Source of the DNA: Hyaloscypha bicolor E
Lineage: Eukaryota > Ascomycota > Leotiomycetes > Helotiales > Hyaloscyphaceae
DNA: 64,000 nucleotides
NCBI RefSeq assembly: GCF_002865645.1
Contig: NW_020194557.1
Coordinates: forward strand, 1 to 64,000
Direction: 5' to 3'
In this document: piece by piece, positions 12,132 through 22,599 of the stretch
Layout: each line of letters opens with the position of its first letter
How positions within the stretch are numbered: the stretch's first letter is position 1
The notes under the pieces: model-generated
Database searches by the model: none
What the model was told of the DNA's origin: nothing
The model's input: the letters and a program-made list of their open reading frames with translations, nothing else
Made by a program: the position numbers and the translations under genes

Positions 12132-13538
12132 TCACAAACCAACCCTCAACTCAACCCCAGCTGCCGCAGCCTTCTTCTTCACATCCGCAGGCATATCATA
12201 CTCGTTCATCTCTTCTATGGTCAACTTCTTATTCTCATCCACCACCTTGTATAAAGGATTTGACGTATTACTTGAGAAGCCAATACGCTCTGTGATGTTT
12301 ACTCTCGCCCTTGCACTGGCTTCTTGGACACGAGTTGCACGAGGTTTGCGGACTTGCTCATAAACTTGAAGTCCTTTGCTGATGTCTTCAGCGGTGTTTG
12401 TGAAAGAATAATCCTTGCTGAAAACAAGACCAAGGGCCGCAGCGTCTTCAATCGCTTGACATGCGCCCTGACTTTGGTCGGGCATCATTGGGTGTGCGGC
12501 GTCGCCCATGATACAGGTTGTTCCTGACTGCCAGTGGGGATATGGTTGATGAACAAATAACCGCCAGGGTTTGATATCCGTGGAGTTCTTGAACAATGCC
12601 AAAAGGTCTGGGTCCAACGTTCCGAAAGGCTCGAGGAGTTCGTCCACGCCAACCTGGTGACTCCATCCTTCACCAGGATTCTTGGCCTTTTCAACTGGAA
12701 AAAAACAGTAGAATGAATGGAGTTGTCCCTCACGACATGGCGAGAAAACAATCTTGTCGATCCCTTGGCCACCCCAGTATTCGATTGATTCGTTTGGAGA
12801 ATAGTCGTGAAGACCGAGTTTGTGGATATCCTCCGTAGCAATGATGCAGTGAAGACAGTGAGAAGTCGACTGTTTTCTGTCGGGAATGATGCCTAATGTC
12901 TGTCGTACTAAAGATCCAATCCCATCGGCTCCAACGATCAAGTCATGCTTAGCTTGCATACCATTTTCGAAACTGATGATGCCTGCTTCATGGTTGATCT
13001 CCAAGGCTTTGTGGTTGACCTTGAGAATAGACGGGATGCCTTCTCCAGACTCGCCCACGGCCGTCTCCATCAACATTGCATGCATATCGACTCTGTGGAA
13101 CATGTTGTAGACCTGTGCCAGCAGTCAGCACAATTCGTAACAATTTGGGCGACCGTAACATACATATCCCCATCTTTCCTTGTAATCCGCAAGATCGTAT
13201 ATGTTCACATCATTACCCGTCTTCCAGTCGTGGGAGATGAGCTTCTTGAGAACCACAGGTTTCCCCTTTGGGATGTCCACGCCCCAACTTTCAAGCCATC
13301 TCGTGCCGTTTGCCGCGCAACTAATTGAGGCGCCAACTTCTCCAGCAAAATCTGCTCGCTCGTAGATTGTTACTTTGTGGCCCGCCCTTCGAAGTGAAAT
13401 CGCAGCGCATAAACCTCCTGTTTCACAAAAGGTGGTTAGTTTAATGGCATTCGAGATTTGGATGGGAGGAGGCCTACCAATTCCGCCTCCAATAATGGCA
13501 ACGTCCAGCACCCGCCAAGCGTTCTCAACTGATCCCAT
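12132..13538 (-). CDS. FAD-dependent aromatic monooxygenase, salicylate hydroxylase type
   Basis: Three exons on the minus strand (13538-13478, 13417-13164, 13112-12132) encode 431 residues, the usual size for salicylate-hydroxylase-like group A flavoprotein monooxygenases (PF01494). The dinucleotide-binding GxGxxG motif appears as VAIIGGGIGGL at residues about 14-24 and is completed only after removing the first intron. The DG motif is VGADGIGSLVRQ, and the second FAD-binding motif is GDAAHPMMPDQSQGACQAIEDA-like, split here as GDAAHPMMPD and QGACQAIEDA. There is no membrane segment, which argues against kynurenine 3-monooxygenase. Such enzymes hydroxylate aromatic rings using NAD(P)H and oxygen. 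Beside IDO and kynureninase, an anthranilate- or kynurenine-derived ring is the natural substrate guess, but salicylate or another phenolic acid is equally possible from sequence alone. Confidence 0.85.
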
Positions 13539-14302
13539 TTTGGCAGTTTAGATTCGAAGAAGACAAGAAATGACTGAACACTTGTGTAACAGATTGGAGG
13601 TAGATGGCAAGACAACTAAAGGGAAATATACAAACCTGCGTGGGGACTATGTACCCACCTTGAATGCACCACCCTTCTCGGACGGACACCTTCGTGGGCC
13701 GCGCCCACCTAGAGATAGGATAATGGCGGAGTCCCACGCGTTAGTAGCTGGCAAACTGAATCCGCCTGGCCTCATCATGTTGTGGATGGTGCGGTTGAAT
13801 GTCCTGTTGGTTGGTGAGAGACGGGTGCCGTCCGAATCTTGGAGGTCCGGAAGAGATCCGTCTCACAAGCCGGTCACGTGCTGGCAGCTTCGCTGACCCG
13901 AGAATTCTCCGTTGCAAATTCTCCTTTTGGCCAGCACAAACCTGGAAGGCGGGACGGTGTGGACAGTGGGGCCATGCTCTCCACCGAAGCCTTCTGGAAG
14001 CTCCCTGATGCTCCACATGGCTGGCCACTCACGGTTTTTACCCAGTTCTTGAGAGAAGCCCTGAGGAGGGCTTCACCGGAAGATGGCCCAAGACGTCTCG
14101 AGTGATCCGGTCAGGAGGGAGCTCATTTGTCATTAACAACTGTCTAGTCCGACAGCAAACACCGAAAGAGTGGACAGCACATCTGATGCGTTAAATTGTC
14201 TTGTTTACATTCTTACACTGCATTCGTTTGAATCTCTATCTATGCGGTCCGAAACGCCAATGATGCTCTCTTTCTACAACTATGTATTCTGCTCTCGAAT
14301 CC
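13539..14302. other. Intergenic region between monooxygenase and IDO genes
   Basis: About 760 bp containing the promoter of the FAD monooxygenase and the 3' flank of the IDO gene, both on the minus strand. Overlapping small frames on both strands show no family resemblance. Confidence 0.4.
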
Positions 14303-15650
14303 TCAAAACGAGGCTGCGTTTTTGGTCTCATCGCGGCTCTGTCTAAGAAATGGGAGCAACTGTGTTCCTCCCGTTCCGTGAAGCTCTTTCTCCGGTGTGA
14401 TTGACGAGGCAACAGCTAGGTTCCGACCAGTGTCTTCCTTCGGCGCGTATTGCTTCGATGGCCTGATGATATACCGGGCGATGATCTGAATATGGATGTC
14501 TCTGAATTTGCGGAGTTCGTTGACTGCAAAATTGTAGGCCTCACCGAGCTCGGGTACGCTTGTCTGGGCAGCAGCAAAGTCTCGGATGCTAGCCATGGAT
14601 TCTACTCGTTGGAGAAAAGTGCGATGTGATCGCGGCATGTAGTTTCTCATTTCCTGTTATGTTTGTCAGTGGAAGCTCCCCTGGGATTCCGGTGTTCCTA
14701 CCTGGAAAAACTGGTTCTTGGAACCCGAGTCTTTTGAATCCCAGTGCTCCACCCCAAGGACGACGTCGCAAAACGCGATGAGAGAACTTTGCGCATTACT
14801 TCCGCCACTGAATTGTCGCCATTCTCCTTTGCCGTCGCCTTCGTCATAGAAGACCCCATTCGGAAGCCCAGCCACAGCCATGTTTTTGCTTCCAGCCAAA
14901 AACGGCCGGATTTTTTGATAGAAGACATCTGGTGCACATTTCTCATTCATCCTTTTCAGTATGGCACCCATTTCCCGAACACAATATCCAAACTTGACAA
15001 GTGCTGCTAACACTATGTGGGAATTCTTCGTCCGGACAGCAGCCATCGCGTTCAACATTACTGGGATGATCTCTGCACCATGTGCTTCGATCGCAACAGA
15101 GATGAGATAAAACCACTCCTCATCTTCAGTCCCGGTGAATGTATGCAAAACCTTGAGGTTCTCTATCCGACTCAAGTCAGTTTCGGATGAAGGAGCTTTG
15201 AAATTCCAGAGGTTGAGTGCCGAATATGTGGCTGTGGGAGGCAGTCCAAGGTACGAGGCTATTTCGAGGAAAGGGACGGAAATTGATGGTGGTAGACGCT
15301 GTTCTTGTCAGATGGCAGCTCGATCGAGTCTAAGGATTGCTAATCACCTCTGATGGTCCTCCGCCCTCAGCACTATTCCAGATATACCCGTGCGTGAGAA
15401 ATGAGAGCACTTGGTATGCTCTTTGCCATTCTCTCAATGTCTGCAAGTGCGAAGTTGACAGCACTGGCAGGTTGTCTACATGGCAAATAAGTGCCTTTCT
15501 TTTCAGGAGAGAGGGCAGCCGTTCAATTACATCCTCCCAACTTGAATAATATGGATCGCTCAATCTATGCAGAGGTAGTTCGTCTGGCAAGAAACCATGT
15601 CGAGGCGAGACACCGAACTCGGCCATGTCAACATCGATTTGAGTTAACAT
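14303..15650 (-). CDS. Indoleamine 2,3-dioxygenase
   Basis: Three exons on the minus strand (15650-15348, 15298-14702, 14653-14303) give 416 residues, normal for fungal IDO. IDO is a haem enzyme that opens the indole ring of L-tryptophan to N-formylkynurenine, the first step of the kynurenine pathway. Family hallmarks in order: FGVSPRHGFLPDELPL at the N-terminus, FLTHGYIW near residue 90, ISVPFLEIASYLGLPP directly after the first intron, FSGGSNAQSS, then MPRSHRTFL, and the C-terminal GTGGTQLLPFLRQSRDET. The expected proximal haem-ligand His is at residue about 354 in RDIHIQIIARYI. The gene is transcribed away from kynureninase across a 454-bp shared promoter, which supports a joint role. Which of the several fungal IDO paralogue groups it belongs to cannot be settled here. 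Confidence 0.92.
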
Positions 15651-16104
15651 TCTGAAGGCAGCTAATGACGAATGCGGAGTTCAAGAAAGGGCAGAATTTT
15701 TGTTGCTGTTCTTAAAGGAAACTTGTGAGCGAAAGTTGGGAAGTTGTATGGACAACAGGAGATGCTTTTGTGTAAAGTGACACGAGAGTCAGATGATTCT
15801 CACGTCAGGCAAATTAATTATGATTTCAAACCTTTCTTGCGGTCCTTCTCTTGGGAAGTCTCTCACGAGATCGGGCTGGCCCGCCCTTTGTCGCTGTTCA
15901 CGGATCCGGAAGCGGAGGCGGAAAACCTCAAAAAAAATTACGAAAATATCGGGCAAAAAACCTTTCACTAATGCCACTAGATAGTTGCCGATGCATGCCG
16001 GTACAATCGAAAGTGTTGAGAGCGGGGTACAAAGTGAGTGAGGTTGTACCCTTTCTTTTCGTCTGCACTATCATCAATATCATTTTCAAGAATCACTGCT
16101 TATC
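15651..16104. promoter_or_regulatory. Bidirectional promoter of IDO and kynureninase
   Basis: The 454 bp between the two divergent start codons must contain the control regions for both genes. Its centre has a CGG-rich block at 15901-15921 (listed separately). A pyrimidine-rich stretch and small AT-rich tracts flank it. Core promoter elements cannot be assigned with confidence. Confidence 0.6.
15901..15921. promoter_or_regulatory. CGG-triplet cluster, candidate Zn2Cys6 binding site
   Basis: Within 21 bp there are four CGG triplets on the plus strand (15901, 15907, 15913 and 15919) and a perfect palindrome CGGATCCG (15901-15908). Zn2Cys6 proteins generally bind paired CGG triplets, and this block sits midway between two divergent catabolic genes whose neighbour is a Zn2Cys6 regulator. 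Binding is inferred; no experiment is implied. Confidence 0.4.
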
Positions 16105-17631
16105 ATGGGTTCAATCGGAACAGAAGACCTTCAGCGAACTGAGAAGCCGACTTTCCCAGGTGAAGCAAATACTTTAGAATACGCAAAATCACTTGATTCA
16201 AAAGATCACTTGCGTTTATTCCGCCAACAATTCAAGATTCCTTCAAAGCCAAACATCAAAGCAACGAAACTCGTCAAGCAAGGTTTGCCCCACTAACCCC
16301 TCTTTCACGTGACCATACTGACATTTCCTCCAGAACAATCCGATGACCCATGCATTTATTTCTGTGGTAACTCTTTGGGCCTCCAACCTCGAGCAGTACC
16401 AGAATTCATCCAAACCCAGCTCGACACCTGGTCAACGATTGGTGTGCACGGTCACTTTCGCCAGCTAGAAGACTCCCCCCTTTCCCAATGGCAACTACTA
16501 GCCGAGCACGCCGCTGCAAGATGCGCACCCATTGTTGGTGCTGCCACCTCAGAAGTAGCAATCATGGGCACCCTCACCATGAATTTGCATCTTCTTATGG
16601 CTAGTTTCTATCTTCCAACCGCAACCAAAAACAAGATCATTCTGGACTGGAAAGCGTTCCCCAGTGATCACTTTGCCATCGAGTCTCAGATTCGAGGCCA
16701 CGGGTATAATCCTGATGACGCAATGACCGTGATTGGGCCGGAGGAAGGAGAGTACGAGGTCTCAACTGAGAGCATTTTGAAAGTCATCGATGAGCACGCT
16801 TCTACCGCCGCCTTGATTCTCCTCCCTGGAATCCAGTATTACACTGGACAACTTTTTGACATCAAGACGGTCACTGCATATGCACAATCTAAGGGTTTGA
16901 TTGTAGGATGGGATCTCGCCCACGCAGCGGGAAATGTACCACTGCAACTCCACGACTGGAACGTCGATTTTGCAGCTTGGTGTACATACAAATACATGAA
17001 CGCAGGCCCCGGCTCAATCGCAGGGCTCTACGTCCACGAACGACACGGCACCGTCGATTATTCTCAAGATGCACAGAAGCCCGTGTTCAGACATCGGTTG
17101 AGTGGGTGGTATGGTGGTGATCAGGCGGGACGGATGAACATGGATAACCGTAAGTCCTTCCCAATGTCTCGTGAGAAATCGGAGTTGATATTGGCTGACT
17201 GTATGATAGATTTCCGACCCAGTCCAGGGGCATCAGGATACCAAGTCTCCAACCCCTCAGTAATCGACCTTGCCTCCCTCTGCGGCGCCCTCTCCGTCTT
17301 CAACCAAACATCCATGTCCTCCCTCCGCCTCAAATCCGTCTCCATAACCGCCTACCTCGAATTCCTCCTCCTATTTAACACCGACGCCCCTACCCGCGCC
17401 TTCCGCATCATCACTCCCAGCAACCATGAAGCGAGGGGTACGCAGTTGAGTGTTCTCTTAAAACCAGGGAGATTAGAGATCTTGATGGAGATGTTGGATG
17501 AGGCGGGCATTGTGGTGGATAAGAGGAAGCCGAATGTGATACGTGTGACGCCTGTTCCGTTGTATAATACGTATGAGGAGGTTTGGAGGTTTGTACAGAT
17601 TTTTAAGAAGGCGTTGGAGAGGTGTGAATGA
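16105..17631 (+). CDS. Kynureninase
   Basis: Three exons (16105-16282, 16334-17149, 17210-17631) give 471 residues, the standard length. This PLP enzyme splits L-kynurenine to anthranilate and alanine, or 3-hydroxykynurenine to 3-hydroxyanthranilate. Seen in order: [11 protein letters not shown] near residue 70, [23 protein letters not shown], the cofactor-binding [10 protein letters not shown], and the PLP lysine in [17 protein letters not shown] (Lys at about 279). Further on come HRLSGWYGG and the SGYQVSNPS stretch that follows the second intron. The true start is at 16105; a later in-frame ATG near 16309 lies inside the first intron and is spurious. It is divergent from IDO, which supplies the upstream intermediate after formamidase. 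No formamidase or 3-hydroxyanthranilate dioxygenase is in the window. Confidence 0.95.
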
Positions 17632-18111
17632 TTAAGTGTGTGGGATAGATATAGATGGTATATAATCAAGATACAGATCTGAATTTTTTCGAGCCTTGGA
17701 GGCCAATCCTTGACTATTGGGGATTACTTGAACAGGCAAGGATATTACAGAAAATAAAGTTCATTGTTCCTACACAGGCACATTCGTGGTCGATTTTCGC
17801 CTCCTCTCACCTTGCCCACAATTGCAGTCAGCGTCCTGCTAACCCTCTCGAATCCAATCAGTCTTGGCCCCCACGGAGTTCCAGCAGGAGGCTAAACCAG
17901 TTGCGCCGCATCCGCGTAGGATTTTTCTTTGTGCCAATCAGAGACAAGACGTTCCCGCTCTTAGTCCTGATTCAGGATGTTGACCGAAGTAACTCCTCGA
18001 GGGCTGGAGAATCAGCCGGAACAAGCTATATATTGGGGCTTAGTCCCAGATCTTTATCTGATCTCCAACGACCGCTGAGTGGCGTAGACAACCAAAATAA
18101 CGCACAAGCCT
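17632..18111. other. Intergenic, 3' flank of kynureninase
   Basis: No supportable gene. The 168-codon frame that spans this interval has no recognisable domain and runs into the degenerate membrane-protein copy. Confidence 0.35.
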
Positions 18112-19884
18112 TTGGCTGCATTAGTTGCATCAGGCGGGTATTCCGAGGTACCGCTAAATGACAAGAAGCACCATGTATCTTCAACCCACGAGCCTCTTAT
18201 GGTCCTCGGGAACGGAACATCATCCAGCGAGTATGTACCGGGAATGGTTGAAAACCAACAACATGAAGATGTTTCGTTCCTTTCCGGAAATCTGCAGACC
18301 GGCGGCCGTCAACTCCTAATTCCCGGTAGATGAATTTACTGGAAGGTTGCCTATCCTTCCGGTAACAACGTTCATTCTTGGAGCCGCTTCTGCTTTAGGC
18401 CATCACTTTTTACACAAGACTTGTGGTGGCAGAGAAGTAGGAAACACCTCAGAGCAAGAATGGGTCATTCGCAGTGATACCGCTCTGGTATTCCTGACCA
18501 AAACCTTCTCGGTCAGTGCCTTGGCGATGGCATATATGCGCAACATGCACGGCTTACCTTTCGGAAGAAGTTTGTTACAGTACAGGCCATTGATACGGTT
18601 CTTACTACGAGCCATAACCTTCTCTCATTCTCAAATGGGGAGATGTATTGGAAAGACAAAACCGCAACCATACTTGCTTTAGTTATATGATAAATGTACT
18701 TACACTCCTGAGAAGAACGCTTTGCTCAATATCATATATGATTTTGTCTATCTCCTCGATTCCAACTCCAGCTCCACGATAAGATTCTACGGGATGTCCG
18801 AATTCCACGACCCAAGACGCCATCTACTCAGTGATAGGAACCGGTAGGTCATATGCTGCCTTTACACCCGAAGTCGTGACGCCGAAGACGGCGACAAAGA
18901 GCCCTTCAGTCGCTTGGACCCTGTTCCAGACCGAATACTTCCGGTGCCAAGCGAGGAGATCTGAATTGGCACGAATCCAGCTTACGGCTCGCCGGTTTTG
19001 AATAACAACAAGACCGAGTTCTCGAAGTATAGGTATGTCGTCTGCGCCATCTGCAACACCTCCTACACAGTGGATTTTGACTTCTTTCAAAACCTCCAGA
19101 CGGTCCGTTTCCAGCACGTCCAACCTATCCAAACAATGGGGCGTCCCGAGCCAAATGCCTCCACGAGTTCATTCGATGGCAAAAGAGATATCAATGAACA
19201 GCAGATCAGAGGACAAATTACAACACAGGGATTCATGGCCACATCGACGGGAGCAACCTGGGATACATTGGCAGACGCGGTCGTTGGATACGTACAGGGA
19301 GGGTTCGATTTACTCACAATCAACACGAAATTTCTACAAACCAAGTTTGGCCATGGACCTGACTTGGCCATCGGTACTTTCGATCATAATTCTGATATCC
19401 AGGTGCCGTACCCGAACTTGACGCTTGAGAACGGCATTGAGGAGCTGTCAAGAAAAGCCACCCTTAGTGTGTTTGCTCAAGGTGATTTGTGGGTCCCCAT
19501 TCCACCTATCCATTTTATCATCTCTTTCCTCCAATTCCACAACTGATTCTAATGCTACCGGTAGAACTGGCCACACCAACGAAACGGTTTTCTACTCCTC
19601 TGAACGCCTCTTCTACACCCACAACTCACACAATCTCCCCATCCTACGGTTGTGCCAGCCTCGTCGCCCTTCGTGGTGTCTCGATGGGCTTCTGGGCTTG
19701 CACCCTCCAAGGCACAATTGATAATGCAATTGATAATGCTGCGTTCTCGACAATATTCATGGTAATGAGAAACCTGGAGTTGAGAGATATCGTGGGAAAT
19801 GAGGGGGATAACGATGTTCATCAAGTTCCGGCTTCGCTGAAGCAGACGAGTCTTAGATTAGGAAGGGTTTTGAGGAAAGGATAA
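18112..19884 (+). pseudogene. Decayed multi-pass membrane protein of a large fungal family
   Basis: Pieces of one protein lie in order on the plus strand but in different frames. First a hydrophilic N-terminus (GGYSEVPLNDKKHH, 18127-18330), then a membrane segment in another frame (PILPVTTFILGAASALGHHF, WVIRSDTALVFLTKTFSVS, about 18325-18545). A third frame follows (FRKKFVTVQAIDTVLTTSHN, about 18561-18683). Next comes an extracytoplasmic stretch (CNTSYTVDFDFFQNLQTV, about 19050-19480). The C-terminal part (FSTIFMVMRNLELRDIVG) ends at 19884. This layout matches a large family of fungal transmembrane proteins, sometimes labelled formylmethionine deformylase-like, with conserved WVIR, CxxxNTSYxVxF and FSTI-RN landmarks. 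At least two frame changes occur where no plausible intron fits, and stops interrupt the middle (for example the TGA at 18962). I therefore call it a pseudogene; extra unseen introns could rescue part of it. Confidence 0.55.
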
Positions 19885-20489
19885 ATGGGGATAGGAACGA
19901 GAAGGCTTTGAGGGATGTTTTTTATGTTGGAAGCAGCGATTTTTATTGTTGAGATATAAGAACATGATATAATAAAATCATTGAACAATTTCTCTTCTAT
20001 TGAAAGAACTGCTGCAAATCTTCGAAAATTTCCTGAGCTTGGATCAATAAAACATAATTCGTTCTGCCTGCACCGCCCCGCCACCCCCTGCTAACACAGG
20101 GATTTTAGGCACTTTCTCCCTAAACCCCCAGATAAAGCCCCGGATTCTGCAGTTTATAGCGTTCAAAAAGCCTATAAATTTAGGGCTTCATCCGCTATAG
20201 ATTGGCATGACAAAAATTGCAACAAAACTCGGGGCTTGATCATATTAGTCACGAGCTCACAGCAGATCGGAGGAGTGAATACTACGCTGTGATTAAGAGG
20301 AGATTCAAGGTGACGGTTCGATGTGAAACTGGAAAAGGGGTAAATATTTGGCTCGCTTAGCAATTGTGCGCCTTCTTGGCACCTCCCCACTTCTGAGGGA
20401 TTAATTTTCTATGCCTCACATCTTATTTCTCAACTTTTCAATTCCACCATAGAGACTCATAATCTTATGAGTGTTATCTAAACCCCAAA
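19885..20489. other. Intergenic region upstream of the RidA-like gene
   Basis: About 600 bp with no supportable gene. The plus-strand RidA-like gene begins at its right edge, so the right half should contain that promoter. Confidence 0.35.
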
Positions 20490-21018
20490 ATGTCCACCCC
20501 TTTTAGTCCCCCAAACCACCCCACCTTCCACCCATCCTACTCGCACATCAGCAGCACGCCCCTTCACCCAACTAGCAAACTGATCACGATTGCGGGCCAG
20601 ATTGGGCGGGACTCTACTACCAACACAACCCCGTCTGAATTTTTGGAACAGGTTGAAATTGCGCTGAAGAATGTGAAAACGTGTCTTGATGCCGTTAGTC
20701 CCTTACATCCCCTTTCCCAAGTTCAATGATTTAAAGATCTCTGGGCGGTGGTGGAGGAGAGTGGATGAAGGGTTTTCAAGGGGGCAAAGGAGCGATGAAG
20801 AGGCTGATGAGGAATAGGCGGGTGCAAAGAAAACGGATATTGTGATGGTGAGGCAATATATTGTGAGGATTGAAGAGCATGATTATAAGGGGCGGGTTGA
20901 GAGATATATGACCTGGATGGGAGATCATACACCGCCTAGTACGTTGATTGGAGTCGCAGGGTTGGCGACGAAGGAGATGCTTTATGAGATTGAGGTTATG
21001 GCTGTTGTTAGTGGGTAG
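20490..21018 (+). CDS. RidA/YjgF-family protein
   Basis: Two exons (20490-20693 and 20818-21018) give 134 residues, the usual size of the trimeric RidA (YER057c/UK114) family that hydrolyses reactive enamines/imines or has related deaminase roles. Recognisable parts are KLITIAGQIGRD (strand/turn near residue 30), FLEQVEIALKNVKTCLDA and, after the intron, KKTDIVMVRQYIVRI, then STLIGVAGLATKEMLYEIEV near the end. The glutamate of the EIE motif is present. The position corresponding to the key arginine of classical RidA enzymes (PARSCVEVA-type motif) appears to be Ser/Thr here, so this is probably one of the non-archetypal Rid subfamilies. It lies 3 kb from kynureninase. RidA relatives include 2-aminomuconate deaminase of a kynurenine meta-cleavage branch, so a link is possible but unproven. 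Confidence 0.8.
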
Positions 21019-22599
21019 TTTGGGGAACGGTGTTTCTGGTAGAGAGCATTGGCGTCCCAACCAGCCATCATTGATAATCACGGCTTGCTCCCCCTATTTC
21101 TGCTTCGACATCCGGCATTTGTGGCTGTCCTTGCAGCTTTGAAATTCCAATGACATAACTATATCCTCATTGTGAATGAATAAACAGAGTTTGGTACAAT
21201 TTGATCCAACAACTTCTTCATCTTTGAAGCAGACGATCTTCCATCATTCCTCAACTGAAGGTCTCAGTGATTTTCGAACTTCAGCACCGTGCTACCTACC
21301 CTCTCTCGCGAGTTCGGCTAATCTAATGGCATTGTCGGCACCCTGAGCATCAAGTCCCCACCTGGCCACTTCCTCGCGGTTGCTGGCCAAGTACTCGTTG
21401 AAATAGCCCTTAGCAATCTGACTTTCGGAAAGCTTGCGTCAACCTGGAAAAGCTTTGACACTGTATCAACAGTTCCAGCTAGAACCAAACCAATGATGTA
21501 TGTGACGAAAAGAAATATCGGATATTATCAATGAACTGTCCCAGATCGGTGAAGGTGCTGTTGTTGAAGTGACTGCTTACGAGCTGCGAGAGCCTGAAGA
21601 GGTTGGTGAGTTAGGTTGGTGCCGTTGTTCCCCCCCGGCGGACATGAGGTCAGGGCCGCTTCAGCACGTTCAGAAGCCAAGTGGTGAAATCTGGGAACAC
21701 CGCGAGAAGTGTTAATTAAAATGGAGAAAGTAACATTGCGAGCCTCAAATTCAAAGCTAATTAATCAAAGGATGAACGGGAATGAAAACCATCAGCAAGT
21801 GAGGATAGCTTTTGGTTGTGGCTAACACAAGAGCGGGGCCAATCCTCTCTTTATACACGAGTTGGGTGCCAAGTTGCAGCTGGTCTCAGAATCGGTTCAT
21901 CACTGGTATAAATCACTCGAAACCCTCTTCTGCTGGTGTTTTCGGGGTTGGACAATCGATGGATCCAGTCAACCCGAGAGCGACAAACCCTTTAACTCAG
22001 CTGCATGGACCAGGAAAAGAAAAGAGGAGCTTGCAGAACTCGGAAACTGTCGAGCCATGTTGGCACTGAGGTATCAGAAGAGAAGATAATAGATGTCAAG
22101 ATGTCTGCAGAGCGGAGAAGGGACAGTTGAGTCAGAACAAAAGCGAAAAGGCCCCTCTCCACAACTGCAGGAACTTCCTTGCATCAAAAGTGACATCGCC
22201 CAAGACTCGAGGGGGTGTTCCACGTAGGGCGAAGGAACTGTGCTTAAATGGTTATATGACTGGCTCGGGTTTCCCAAAGGCAGCAAATGAATTCTCAGCG
22301 AGCTTCCGAGAGAGGAAGGAATATCGGGTATTTAGAGCAAGAGCGGAACGCTCGCTATCGACCAATTGGAGGCACTACCTTAGAAAATGAGGGATTTCAA
22401 AGTTCGTGATCGGAAGGAACATTGAACTTGATAGACTTCGTGTAGACGAAAGTGAGTTGTAATTGCAATCATAGATTCGCCAATCCAGCGCCCCTTCCCT
22501 CCTCAGAAATGAAAACATAAAGTAAGGACAAACAACAATAAATCATAGCCAATCCGCATTAACTCCTAAAACAAATCCCCGAAACCCCCCTTCTCCTTC
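21019..22599. other. Intergenic, largely empty
   Basis: Apart from the possible minus-strand relic at 21292-21646, I see nothing I can support here. The small frames around 21.8-22.4 kb overlap one another and lack family signatures. Confidence 0.35.
21292..21646 (-). pseudogene. Possible decayed short gene
   Basis: On the minus strand the end of this stretch reads as a convincing peptide tail (AKGYFNEYLASNREEVARWG, then ADNAIRLAELAREGR and stop). Upstream, an ATG at 21646 is followed by a run of seven G. One G fewer would turn the frame into MSAGGNNGTNLTHQPLQALA. A further fragment, STFTDLGQFIDN, lies in a third frame. No set of normal introns joins all three, so this may be a small gene broken by frameshifts, or a sequencing artefact at the G run. 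I do not recognise the family. Confidence 0.3.

Noticed and set aside
16309..16333. Kynureninase start at 16309
   Set aside because: This ATG-like start lies inside the first intron; the joined exon from 16105 gives the complete, family-like N-terminus.
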